Below are positions 16,750-24,346 of a DNA stretch of 64,000 nucleotides, in pieces. The DNA is from an uncultured Clostridia bacterium. Its GTDB lineage: Bacteria > Bacillota > Clostridia > Christensenellales > UBA1750. The stretch is taken from assembly GCA_904393115.1 (NCBI GenBank), contig CAJFMX010000005.1, positions 44,234 to 108,233 of the forward strand, given 5' to 3'. The position numbers and the translations under genes are program-made. Under the pieces are notes generated by a model. It was not told the DNA's origin. It saw only the letters and a program-made list of their open reading frames with translations, and did no database searches. Numbering within the stretch: the stretch's first letter is position 1; each line of letters opens with the position of its first letter.

Positions 16750-18246
16750 TTACAGGTTGTAGAGGGCGGTGTATTTCCGCGTCAGGTAGTCGACGTAGAA
16801 CTGCGGATCAAAGTCCGCGCCGCAGGCGCTGCGCAGGAGCTCGCCCGGGGTCTTGACCTTGCCAAAGCGGTAGATCCGCTCCGCAAGCCAGGCCGTGATG
16901 GGCGCAAGGTTCCCTGCCTCGGTCAGGGCGTCCACGTCCAGGTCCTTCTTCATGGATTCGAGGATCTGCGCGCCGTAGGCGCTGCCGATGGCGTAGCTCG
17001 GGAAGTAGCCAAAGCTCCCGCCGGACCAGTGGCTGTCCTGCAGGACGCCGTGCGCATCGTCCGGGACCGCGACGCCCAGGACCTCCTTGTAGAGGCGGTT
17101 CCACTCCGCCGGCAGGTCCTGGAGCGGCAGGTCTCCTGCGACGAGGCGCTTTTCCAGCTCGTAGCGGATCAGGATGTGGAAGGGATAGGTCAGCTCGTCC
17201 GCGTCGATGCGGATCAGGGAGGGCGCGCTGCGGTTGACCGCGCGGTAGAAGTCCTGCGCCGTCACGCCGGCGAGCTGCGCCGGGAAGAGCGCCTGCACCT
17301 TCGGGAACAGGAAGCGCGCAAAGCCCGCGCTGCGGCCGATCAGGTTCTCATAGAGGCGGGACTGCGACTCGTGCATGCCCATGCTCGCGCCGCCGGCCAG
17401 GGGCGAGCCGATGAGCGCATCGTCCGTGTTCAGCTCGTAGAGCGCGTGGCCGCCCTCGTGGATGACGGAGTAGAGCGAGCTGGCCAGGCTCTCCTCGTGG
17501 TAATGGGTGGTGATGCGCACGTCGTTCTTGGAGAAGTTCGTGGTGAAGGGGTGCTCGACCTCGCCCAGGGCGCAGCGGCTGCGGTCCAGGCCCATGACCT
17601 CCATGACGGCCCCGGCGAGCCGGCGCTGCTGCGCCACCGGGAAATGGCCGAAGAGGAAGCGGTCGTCCACCGCGTCCGCGCGCTCGGCGACGCGCTGCAC
17701 CAGGGGCATCAGGTTCTCGCGCAGGGTTCCGAAGAAGCGGTCCAGCTCCGCCTGGGTCATGCCCTTCTCATACTCGTCCAACAGGACGTCGTACGGATCG
17801 CGGTCCGGCGCGTAGTAGCGCGCAAAGCGGCGCGTGCTGTCCAGGAGCTTTTGCAGGTGCGGCGCAAAGAGGGCGTAGTCGCTCCTCTGCTTGGCCTCCC
17901 GCCAGGCGCTGGAGGCCAGGCCCAGCTCCGTCTGGTACTCGACGAATTCCTGCACGGGCACGCAGTCCATGCGCGCCATCTCCTCGCCCAGGACCTCGGC
18001 CTCGCGCCGGGTGATCTCGTCCAGCTCCGCCTTGCGGCTGAGCAGCTCGCGGACCGCGCCCTTGAACGCGTCCGAGGTCTGGAGCTTGTAGACCTCCTCG
18101 GAGAGCGCGCCCATGGCCGCGGCATAGCCCGCCGCGCCCGCGCGCGGCATCGCCGTCTCCGAGTCGTACTGCATCACGCCCAGGGCGTGCTGATAGGCGT
18201 TCAGCTTTGCAAGGATTTCCTTGAACTTGCGAATCGTTTCCTGCAT
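16750..18246 (-). CDS. M32 carboxypeptidase (thermostable carboxypeptidase Taq type)
   Basis: 498 aa, full length for the family. HEGGH at 263-267 is the zinc site, with the M32 signatures DRSRCALGEVEHPFTTNF (about 221-238), MHESQSRLYEN and IRIDADELTYPFHI downstream. It is cytoplasmic and removes C-terminal residues from peptides with broad specificity. ATG start 7 nt after GGGGAGA. It lies between the PfkB kinase gene (19 bp upstream) and GH28, an unusual pairing of peptide and sugar catabolism. Confidence 0.93.
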   Translation of the reverse strand: MQETIRKFKEILAKLNAYQHALGVMQYDSETAMPRAGAAGYAAAMGALSEEVYKLQTSDAFKGAVRELLSRKAELDEITRREAEVLGEEMARMDCVPVQEFVEYQTELGLASSAWREAKQRSDYALFAPHLQKLLDSTRRFARYYAPDRDPYDVLLDEYEKGMTQAELDRFFGTLRENLMPLVQRVAERADAVDDRFLFGHFPVAQQRRLAGAVMEVMGLDRSRCALGEVEHPFTTNFSKNDVRITTHYHEESLASSLYSVIHEGGHALYELNTDDALIGSPLAGGASMGMHESQSRLYENLIGRSAGFARFLFPKVQALFPAQLAGVTAQDFYRAVNRSAPSLIRIDADELTYPFHILIRYELEKRLVAGDLPLQDLPAEWNRLYKEVLGVAVPDDAHGVLQDSHWSGGSFGYFPSYAIGSAYGAQILESMKKDLDVDALTEAGNLAPITAWLAERIYRFGKVKTPGELLRSACGADFDPQFYVDYLTRKYTALYNL

Positions 18247-18265
18247 GGGTTTGTCTCCCCTTTCT

Positions 18266-19165
18266 TTATCTCGTGGACATGAGCAGCAGCACTTCGGCCA
18301 GCTGCGGCGGGTTCAGCGGCAGCGGGAAGCGCGTGCAGGCAATCGCGGCGCTGGCCGCGGCAAAGCGCACGGTGGAGATGTCGTCCATGCCCGCCCAGAG
18401 CGCGTAGACGCACCCGGCCTTGAACGTATCCCCCGCGCCCAGGGTCGAGACCACGTCCACCTTGTAGGGCGCAAAGGACTGAATCTGCCCGCCCTTCCGG
18501 CCAAAGCGGATCTCCCGCGCGCCGAGGGTGAAGATGGTCAACCCGTCGGAGGCCTCCATGTACTTGCGCAGCACGTCGTCGCGCGCCTCCTGCGGGTAGT
18601 GGTCGCGGTAGAACTCGTCGCTGACGACGTTGACCGCCGAATAGCGGTGCAGCACGCTGTCGTACGCGCAGTCGATGGTGACGTAGGGCTTCTTCAGGTC
18701 CCGGCAGATCTCCGCCGCATGGATGGAATCCTCGAAGAAGTAGGGATCGATCGCCGCGACCTGCGCCTGGCGGATGTCCTCCTCCTTCGGCGGGTTCCAG
18801 CGGTGGTTGGGGTCGGCGTAAAAGGCCTGAAACTGCCCCAGGGGCGTGCGCGTGTTGCCCGCGACGAGGACGTTGTCCTCCAGGCCGTCAAAGCTCTCGT
18901 CCAGGTGCAGGCTTGTCAGGTCGCAGGCCTTGTCCTTGTAGAAGTTCTGGATAAAAGGCATGGTCGTGCGGCCCATGTAGGTGCCGTCCATCTTGACCGA
19001 GCGCCCCAGGGAGAGCAGGACCGTGGCGCAGGTGCCGGTTTCCCCGCCCGGCAGGGAGTATTTCTTCAGGATTTCCCCATAGGTATCAGCCTTGGGATAG
19101 TCCCCCTTGAGCAGGAAGCTGTTGGTCCGCAGGATCATGCCGTAGAGGTATGCGTCATATGCCAT
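18266..19165 (-). CDS. PfkB-family carbohydrate kinase
   Basis: 299 aa. The ribokinase-like fold is shown by GGETGTCATVLLSLG near the N-terminus and by the catalytic/anion-hole motif TLGAGDTFKAGCVYALW near residue 250. It phosphorylates a sugar or nucleoside with ATP; specificity is not predictable. The start is ATG at 19165, 10 nt after GAAAGG; the 10-bp overlap with the upstream regulator stop implies coupling. With GH28 in the same operon it may phosphorylate a sugar released from pectin, but this is inference. Confidence 0.82.
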   Translation of the reverse strand: MAYDAYLYGMILRTNSFLLKGDYPKADTYGEILKKYSLPGGETGTCATVLLSLGRSVKMDGTYMGRTTMPFIQNFYKDKACDLTSLHLDESFDGLEDNVLVAGNTRTPLGQFQAFYADPNHRWNPPKEEDIRQAQVAAIDPYFFEDSIHAAEICRDLKKPYVTIDCAYDSVLHRYSAVNVVSDEFYRDHYPQEARDDVLRKYMEASDGLTIFTLGAREIRFGRKGGQIQSFAPYKVDVVSTLGAGDTFKAGCVYALWAGMDDISTVRFAAASAAIACTRFPLPLNPPQLAEVLLLMSTR

Positions 19166-19826
19166 GAAGATCACGCCTTTCGCTGTTTTTTGCGAGTAAG
19201 CGCGCGGTGCGGCCGTCCAGCTCCACCAGGCCCTCGCGCTTGAGGGCCATGAGCGCCACCGTCATCGCGCTGCGGTCCACGCACAGGTAGTCCGCAAGCT
19301 CCTGCCGCGTAAAGGGGATGTCGAACTGTCCGCCGCCGGCCTCCCGCGCGCACTCGGAGAGGTAGGCCAGGAGCTTTTCCCGCGTCGTGCGCCGGGAGAG
19401 GATGCGCGTCTTGCGCATGAGGGTCAGGTTCTTCTGCGCAAGGACCGCGACCATGTTCTCCACAAGGCGCCTGTGGCCGGCGCAGGCGCGCGGGCAGGCG
19501 CCGAGGATCCTGCCGTAGTCCAGCAGGAGGACCTCCCCGTCCTGCTGGCAGACCGCCTCCACGGGCGAGCGGGAAAGCCCCGCGCAGACGAAGGCCTCGC
19601 CAAAGAGGTCGCCGGGCCCCAGCTGCGCCAGGATCGTCTGGTTGCCGAAGAAGTCCGTGCTGCGCACCTGCACCGCGCCCCGGAGGACCACGCCGATTTC
19701 CCGCACCGGCCCGCCCGCCTCGAGCAGCGCCTGGCCGCGGACCATCTTCGCCCGGCGCGCGTCCAGGCAGCGCAGCATCTCCTCCCGCTCCGCCTGGCCG
19801 ATGCCGGCAAAGAGCGCACAGTCCAT
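19155..19826 (-). CDS. Crp/Fnr-family transcriptional regulator
   Basis: 223 aa. A cyclic-nucleotide-binding beta-barrel (about 10-130, with GPGDLFGEAFVCAG) is joined to a winged HTH (TRQELADYLCVDRSAMTVALMALKREGLVE, about 168-197). There is no N-terminal Fnr Cys cluster. Such regulators in Clostridia often respond to redox or nitrosative stress. It heads the operon pfkB-M32-GH28-GNAT and is divergent from a 4Fe-4S protein gene. AAGGAGGTGA lies 5 nt before the ATG. Confidence 0.85.
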   Translation of the reverse strand: MDCALFAGIGQAEREEMLRCLDARRAKMVRGQALLEAGGPVREIGVVLRGAVQVRSTDFFGNQTILAQLGPGDLFGEAFVCAGLSRSPVEAVCQQDGEVLLLDYGRILGACPRACAGHRRLVENMVAVLAQKNLTLMRKTRILSRRTTREKLLAYLSECAREAGGGQFDIPFTRQELADYLCVDRSAMTVALMALKREGLVELDGRTARLLAKNSERRDLHGI

Positions 19827-19842
19827 TTTTTCACCTCCTTCG

Positions 19843-19854
19843 TTGGAAATCCAA
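19843..19854. promoter_or_regulatory. Palindrome between the Crp-type gene and the ferredoxin gene
   Basis: TTGGA-AA-TCCAA is a perfect 12-bp inverted repeat. It lies in the leader of the regulator and about 38 bp upstream of a likely plus-strand start point (-10 near TAGTAT at 19875), where a class II activator would bind. It is shorter than the usual 14-16 bp Crp/Fnr site. Confidence 0.35.
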
Positions 19855-19870
19855 CAGACTTTTCGCCTTC

Positions 19871-19899
19871 AGTATAGTATGCTTGTCCCAGAAACGCAA
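19871..19899 (-). promoter_or_regulatory. Promoter of the Crp-type regulator operon
   Basis: On the minus strand TTGCGT, a 17-nt spacer and TATACT, about 45 nt before the regulator start. Confidence 0.6.
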
Positions 19900-19908
19900 G
19901 GAGAAAGG

Positions 19909-20607
19909 ATGAAACGCGTGATTCGGAAGATCATTGTCATCGACGAGGAGAAGTGCAACGGCTGCGGGCTCTGCGCCGCGGCCTGCCACGAGGGCGCCAT
20001 CGGCATGGTGAACGGCAAGGCCCGCCTGCTGCGGGAGGACTACTGCGACGGCCTGGGCGACTGTCTGCCCGCGTGCCCGGCCGGCGCCATCTCCTTTGAA
20101 GAGCGCGAGGCCGCGCCCTACGACGCGGCGGCGGTCGCCGCGGCCAAGGCCGGCGCAGCCCACGCGCACCCGGCCGGCGGCTGCCCCTCCGCGGCGGCGC
20201 GGACGCTGCGCCCCGCCTCCGCCCTGGCGGGCGAGGCCCGGATGGAGAGCCAGCTCGTCAACTGGCCCGTGCAGATCCAGCTTCTGCCCCTGCGCGCGCC
20301 GTACCTGCAGGGTGCGGACGTGCTCATCGCCGCGGACTGCACGGCGTTCGCCTATGCCAACCTGCACGCGGACTTCCTGCGCGGGCGCGTGACGCTCATC
20401 GGCTGCCCGAAGCTGGACGGCGTGGACTACGCGGAAAAGCTCGCGCAGGTCTTCCTGCAAAACGAGATCCGCTCCGTGACGGTGCTGCGCATGGAGGTGC
20501 CCTGCTGCGGCGGGCTCGCGGCGGCGGTGCAGCGGGCGCTTGCGGCCTCGGGCCGCGGCATCCCGCTGACGGTGCGCATCGTCGGCATCGACGGAACGCT
20601 CCGCTGA
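19909..20607 (+). CDS. 4Fe-4S ferredoxin-type protein
   Basis: 232 aa. Residues 1-65 hold two 4Fe-4S motifs: CNGCGLCAAACHEGA and a variant second site (CDGLGDCLPACPAGA). The remaining 165 residues are conserved-looking but unassigned, with a Cys-rich CPKLDG and VPCCGG that could bind another metal. Similar proteins sit beside Crp/Fnr regulators in anaerobes. ATG follows AAGGAGAAAGG directly. Transcribed away from the regulator and probably under its control. It is single-gene; a hairpin follows at 20618. Confidence 0.78.
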   Translation: MKRVIRKIIVIDEEKCNGCGLCAAACHEGAIGMVNGKARLLREDYCDGLGDCLPACPAGAISFEEREAAPYDAAAVAAAKAGAAHAHPAGGCPSAAARTLRPASALAGEARMESQLVNWPVQIQLLPLRAPYLQGADVLIAADCTAFAYANLHADFLRGRVTLIGCPKLDGVDYAEKLAQVFLQNEIRSVTVLRMEVPCCGGLAAAVQRALAASGRGIPLTVRIVGIDGTLR

Positions 20608-20617
20608 GCGCGAAAAA

Positions 20618-20645
20618 GCGCGCCGAAGGGCAATCCTTCGGCGCG
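20618..20645 (+). terminator. Hairpin after the ferredoxin-type gene
   Basis: A perfect 11-bp stem, CGCGCCGAAGG and its complement, with a short loop. It lacks a good U-tract. An almost identical hairpin recurs at 20776. Confidence 0.4.
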
Positions 20646-20714
20646 TCAGGCTGTAGTCCCCCCTTCTTATCGCTTGGGGGAATGCAGGAAGGGGGGAACC
20701 CCCTTCCTCTGAAA

Positions 20715-20780
20715 TCCGCAGCGGCGGCGTGTACGCCGCGAGGTCGCGGGCCTTAGGCCCGCTTTCCGGTATTCGGCGCG
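20715..20780 (-). repeat. Inverted, diverged copy of the 14.2-kb palindromic repeat
   Basis: Read on the minus strand this matches the part of the 14.2-kb unit around the GCGGCGTGCACGCCGC palindrome and the CGGGCC hairpin (here GCGGCGTGTACGCCGC and CGGGCCTTAGGCCCG); by eye about 58 of 66 positions agree. It is flanked by two copies of the CGCGCCGAAGG hairpin. It fills the 215-base gap between the ferredoxin-type gene and the MBL hydrolase. Confidence 0.75.
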
Positions 20781-20810
20781 CCGAAGGGCAATCCTTCGGC
20801 GCGCTTTTTG
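20776..20810 (+). terminator. Terminator-like hairpin with U-tract
   Basis: GCGCGCCGAAGG, a 5-nt loop and the complementary arm, followed by CTTTTTG. It could end plus-strand transcription from the ferredoxin-type gene if the first hairpin is leaky. Confidence 0.7.
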
Positions 20811-20822
20811 TCGTTTTGGCGC

Positions 20823-21689
20823 TTATTCCGCCTTGGGCTCGTGGATGCCGCCCTCCTTGAAGGTGACCATGACGGTGCCCTTCTTGACGACGGTGCGCTC
20901 GGGCATGCCGGGGAACATGCCGGGCACGGTCTCGGCCTGGTAGTTGCCGGAGACGAGCGCGTCGCAGCAGTCGATCAGGTTGCCCATCACGTCGTCGTCC
21001 AGGGGCTTGCCAAAGGGGCGGAAGTCGTGGTGCCCGTTGAAGCAGACGTCCCAGAGCTTGCCCTTGAGGGCGTAGATGTCCTTCAGGGCCTTGCCCGCGG
21101 TCTCCACGCTGACAAAGGTCGCATCCCCCGGCAGGGAGCCGAAGAGCGTGTTGCAGTTGCAGGCGTCGCCCGCGAACAGGATGCGCGTCTTGGGGTCGAG
21201 CAGCACCATGGAGCCGGGGGTGTGGCCCGGCGCGCGCATGGCGGTGACCACGCGGTCGCCCAGGTCAAAGCTCTGCCCATCCTCCAGGTCGCGGCGCACG
21301 GGGTGCGCGTCCGCGGGCCAGGGCTGAATGTCCGTCTCCGGGTCGTAGGGATAGGTCTTGCCCGAGCGCTGCGCGATGGAGTGCGCATAGTTGCGGCGGA
21401 AGTCCGCGCCGCCCATGTCGTACTTGCCCTCGTCCGCGGCGTTCATGTAGTATTCGTCGAACCAGCCCAGGCCGCCGGTGTGGTCGCCGTGGGCGTGCGT
21501 GATGACCAGGACAATCGGCTTGTCCGTGATCTTGCGGATGACGGCCGGCAGGTCGCCGATGCCCGTGCCCGTGTCGATGACCATGGCCTTGTCCTTGCCC
21601 ACCAGCACGAAGATGGACCCGCAGTCAAACTCGTCGATCTCGTAGGTGTCCTTGGCGATCTCCACAATGGGCTGTGCAGTCGTCAGCAT
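20823..21689 (-). CDS. MBL-fold metallo-hydrolase
   Basis: 288 aa. The metallo-beta-lactamase motif is THAHGDHTGG, with later ligands in GHTPGSM, AGDACN and FNGHHDF. This is the glyoxalase-II-like or quorum-lactonase-like branch; the substrate is unknown. The start is ATG at 21689, 8 nt after AGGAGG; an upstream ATG at 21716 would place that site inside the gene. A perfect 15-bp inverted repeat overlaps the -35 of its promoter, so it is probably repressor controlled. Confidence 0.82.
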   Translation of the reverse strand: MLTTAQPIVEIAKDTYEIDEFDCGSIFVLVGKDKAMVIDTGTGIGDLPAVIRKITDKPIVLVITHAHGDHTGGLGWFDEYYMNAADEGKYDMGGADFRRNYAHSIAQRSGKTYPYDPETDIQPWPADAHPVRRDLEDGQSFDLGDRVVTAMRAPGHTPGSMVLLDPKTRILFAGDACNCNTLFGSLPGDATFVSVETAGKALKDIYALKGKLWDVCFNGHHDFRPFGKPLDDDVMGNLIDCCDALVSGNYQAETVPGMFPGMPERTVVKKGTVMVTFKEGGIHEPKAE

Positions 21690-21728
21690 CTCGCATTCCT
21701 CCTCTTTTTGCATCAATTCTTCTCTTTG

Positions 21729-21762
21729 ATTTTACGTCCGCCTAACATGTCTTGTCAAGACA
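21729..21762 (-). promoter_or_regulatory. Promoter with overlapping 15-bp operator
   Basis: On the minus strand the consensus TTGACA, an 18-nt spacer and TAAAAT precede the MBL gene. The -35 lies inside TGTCTTG-T-CAAGACA (21748-21762), a perfect 7-1-7 inverted repeat, which is a strong repressor-site candidate. Confidence 0.7.
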
Positions 21763-21776
21763 AATCCGGCGCGGGC

Positions 21777-21812
21777 AAAAAAGCGCCCCTGCGCAGGGAT
21801 TGCGCAGGGGCG
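21777..21812 (-). terminator. Terminator after the DUF975 gene
   Basis: Perfect 12-bp stem CGCCCCTGCGCA with a 5-nt loop, followed by CTTTTTTG on the minus strand. Confidence 0.92.
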
Positions 21813-21821
21813 GCCATCGCG

Positions 21822-22574
21822 TCAGGCCTGCGGCAGGGCGCCGGGGAGCTCCTCCAGGGTGGCGAAGCCCTCGGACAGCGCGCGGTCGCGGAGCTTGGCG
21901 TAGAGCTCGGCATAGGTGGCCTGCACGTAGGGCTCGACGAAGAACAGGCCGATGCCGCACAGCAGCGAGCCCAGCAGAATCCAGCCCAAGAAGGAGAGCT
22001 GCAGGACGAAGATCTCCCACTTCTGCCCATCCGTCATCTGGGCGGAGATCGCGCGGGCACGCGCGCCGGACAGGTTCGGGTTCTCGGCCAGGATGTAGGG
22101 CACCTGCGACCAGGCCAGGCCCTTGATGATGCCGGGCACGATCAGCAGCAGCGACCACAGGCTGACGAAGAGGTTGGTCAGGAACATGGCGGTCGCGGTG
22201 TTCATGTAGTTCCGCTTAAACCCGTAGAAGAGCTGGCCAAAGCTCGAGGTTCCGTTCCGGCTCTCCATGTAGTAGCGGACCATGCCCACCTGCATCGGGC
22301 CAAAGACAAAGAACGAGAGCACAAAGCCGATCACCAGCCCGATGAGCGATCCGAGCAGGGCGATCAGCAGCAGCGTCCCCAGTACCTCCGTGGAAACCCC
22401 CATGCCCGCGCCCGTGCCCGGCGCAGAGCCCGACGACGAGTTGTTGACGAACGAACTGCCGCTGGAGACAATGCCCGTGATGAGGCTGTAGACCAGGGAG
22501 ACCGCAAAGGCCATCCAGTAGTTGTTGCGCAGAACGTCCTTGGCGTTCTGCTTGAGTTCCGCACGCGTCCACAT
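21822..22574 (-). CDS. DUF975-family integral membrane protein
   Basis: 250 aa. Begins WTRAELKQNAKDVLRNNYWMAFAVSLVYSLI, the DUF975 N-terminal signature. About five hydrophobic segments follow, with a Ser/Gly-rich loop at about 40-60, and a soluble C-terminal tail. The function of the family is unknown. The start is ATG at 22574, 8 nt after AGGAGG, rather than the ATG at 22595. It is 38 bp after the acetyltransferase gene and probably co-transcribed. Confidence 0.8.
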   Translation of the reverse strand: MWTRAELKQNAKDVLRNNYWMAFAVSLVYSLITGIVSSGSSFVNNSSSGSAPGTGAGMGVSTEVLGTLLLIALLGSLIGLVIGFVLSFFVFGPMQVGMVRYYMESRNGTSSFGQLFYGFKRNYMNTATAMFLTNLFVSLWSLLLIVPGIIKGLAWSQVPYILAENPNLSGARARAISAQMTDGQKWEIFVLQLSFLGWILLGSLLCGIGLFFVEPYVQATYAELYAKLRDRALSEGFATLEELPGALPQA

Positions 22575-22612
22575 GGCGAACTCCTCCTTCTCCATCTCTT
22601 TCTAAGATTCGC

Positions 22613-23371
22613 TTATTTCACCAGGACGGCTTCGTATTCGCCGTCCGGTTCAAACCCGATCTTGCAGGCCAGGCGCAGGCTGATGGGATTGGCCGCGTCC
22701 CAGTTGAGCTTCCAGCCGCGGTCCAGGGCCTCCAGCGCCGCCCGCGCCGCCGCGGCCGTCGCAAGGCCCAAGCCGCGGTATGCGGGATGGGTGGCGATGC
22801 CCAGCTCCATTCCCTCGTCGTAGACGGTGAACGTGCAGCCCACGCAGGCGATGTCCGCGCCGCGCCGCACGATCTGCGCAAAGCCCTGCTCCACCAGGTC
22901 CCGCGCGCTGGCGAACTGCTCGACAAAGTGCGCGGACCACTCCATTTCCCGCAGGGCCTGCACGTCCGCCTCCTCTGCGCAAGCGAGGGAAAACCCTTCC
23001 GGCAGCGCGCAGAGCGCGCGCAGGTGCGCGCGGTCCAGCGCAGCCATCTCCCCCTTTACGCGGTAGCGCGTCCTTCCCTCGGCGCGCGGGCCCAGGACCT
23101 CGTAAAAGCGCGCCCGCCAGGCAGGCTCCAGGGAGACGAGGCAGCTCCCCGCCTCTGCCGCGCGGATGCAGGACGCGGCCTGCGGGTGCGCGGGGTCCCC
23201 GCCAAAGTAGAAGAAGTTGCCGCAGCGCGCGACGATCAGCCGGATGTTTTCCGGGTCGTCCGCCTGCACGCTGCCCGCGTACCCCTGCAGGACCGACAGC
23301 AGCGCGGTGTCCCGGATGCCCGGGAACCATGGCGCGCACCGGCGCGCGATGGAAGTTTGCAAGGAAACCAT
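22613..23371 (-). CDS. GNAT acetyltransferase, PF12746-like
   Basis: 252 aa. The N-terminal half (about 1-120) lacks a classical GNAT core but resembles the extra domain of PF12746 proteins. The C-terminal half carries GMELGIATHPAYRGLGLATAAAARAALEAL, the acetyl-CoA-binding loop, and ends NPISLRLACKIGFEPDGEYEAVLVK, a typical GNAT finish. The substrate is unknown. ATG at 23371 has GGAAGGGAGAG 4 nt upstream. A TACAAT element about 30 nt upstream could be a -10, but the -35 is weak. Confidence 0.75.
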   Translation of the reverse strand: MVSLQTSIARRCAPWFPGIRDTALLSVLQGYAGSVQADDPENIRLIVARCGNFFYFGGDPAHPQAASCIRAAEAGSCLVSLEPAWRARFYEVLGPRAEGRTRYRVKGEMAALDRAHLRALCALPEGFSLACAEEADVQALREMEWSAHFVEQFASARDLVEQGFAQIVRRGADIACVGCTFTVYDEGMELGIATHPAYRGLGLATAAAARAALEALDRGWKLNWDAANPISLRLACKIGFEPDGEYEAVLVK

Positions 23372-23470
23372 ACGTCTCTCCCTTCCGTTTCGATCGTGCT
23401 TCCATTGTACTGCATGGGGGCGCGCCTGCTCTCCCAAACCTGGGGAGCGGACGCCCACTCGCTCTGCGGT

Positions 23471-23605
23471 TTATTCCTCGCGCACGGAGAACTGATCCTT
23501 GCCCACGCCGCACAGGGGGCAGGTCCAGTCGTCGGGGAGCTGCTCAAAGGGAACGTCGCCATCGTACTCGTAGCCGCAGACATCGCAGACATAGACCTTC
23601 TTCAT
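23471..23605 (-). CDS. Rubredoxin
   Basis: 44 aa, small even for this family. The four iron ligands are C7 and C10 ([11 protein letters not shown]) and C29 and C32 ([11 protein letters not shown]). Rubredoxins carry single electrons, in anaerobes often to peroxide- or superoxide-reducing enzymes. ATG at 23605, 9 nt after GAGGAGG, and a TATAAT promoter directly upstream. The gene stands between spoIIQ and the acetyltransferase gene and has its own promoter, so it is probably expressed independently. Confidence 0.9.
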   Translation of the reverse strand: MKKVYVCDVCGYEYDGDVPFEQLPDDWTCPLCGVGKDQFSVREE

Positions 23606-23637
23606 GGGGTGTAACCTCCTCATCGTTTGCTTCTCTC

Positions 23638-23664
23638 ATTATACCACACAAACGGGATTTGCAA
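23638..23664 (-). promoter_or_regulatory. Promoter of the rubredoxin gene
   Basis: TTGCAA, a short 15-nt spacer and a perfect TATAAT on the minus strand, about 33 nt before the start. Confidence 0.55.
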
Positions 23665-23668
23665 ACGG

Positions 23669-24298
23669 CTATTCCACATCTTCGCGCAAAAATTTCATCG
23701 GGTCCAGCGCCTCCTGCAGCTGCCAGAGCTCAAAGTGCAGGTGCGGCCCCTCCGCGCACTCGATCGCGGCGCTCGTCCCCATCGTGCCCAGGACCTGGCC
23801 GCAGGCGACCTTCGCCCCCTCCTGCACGAGGCCGGGCGTCGCAAGGGAGCCATAGCGCGTGATGTACCCCTCGCGGTGCGTGATCTCGATGCAGTTGCCC
23901 ATCAGCGGGTCCTCCCAGACGCGGGTGACGGTGCCGTCCTCCGCCGCGCGCACGGGGTCGCCCTCCTCGCCGAGGAAGTCCACGCCCTCGTGCGTGCGGT
24001 ATTCGCGCAGCGTCTCGCTGTAGACCAGCGTCTGCACGGCAAAGGGCATGCCCACCTGGCCGGCGCTCGGGAAAACGAAGGGCGCCTGCGTCTGCGCGGG
24101 CTCGATCGTCACCTCCACGGAGGCCGGCTGCGGCGTGGGCGCGGGCGTGGGCGAGGCATACCGCGTCACCTCCGGCGCCTGCGGCGCCTCCGCAATGGGC
24201 CGCGTCCAGACCGCCGTGACCGCCACCATCGCAAGACAGGCGCTCAGCACGCACAAATAGCCAAACCGGTCCCAGAACCGCTTCCATCCTTCGCGCAA
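23669..24298 (-). CDS. spoIIQ: SpoIIQ-like M23/LytM endopeptidase
   Basis: 209 aa. One transmembrane segment (about 13-31), a Pro-rich linker, then a LytM domain with intact zinc ligands: H103 and D107 (THEGVDF) and H188 of HLH (PHLHF). Its position after spoIID in murA-spoIID order identifies it as the forespore SpoIIQ that engages SpoIIIAH. Bacillus SpoIIQ has lost zinc ligands, while clostridial versions keep them and can be peptidases. 48 bp separate it from spoIID. Confidence 0.83.
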   Translation of the reverse strand: MREGWKRFWDRFGYLCVLSACLAMVAVTAVWTRPIAEAPQAPEVTRYASPTPAPTPQPASVEVTIEPAQTQAPFVFPSAGQVGMPFAVQTLVYSETLREYRTHEGVDFLGEEGDPVRAAEDGTVTRVWEDPLMGNCIEITHREGYITRYGSLATPGLVQEGAKVACGQVLGTMGTSAAIECAEGPHLHFELWQLQEALDPMKFLREDVE

Positions 24299-24346
24299 GA
24301 AGCGTCACCTCCCCTTTGGAGGTAACGTTCCCCGCAGCGCGGCGCG

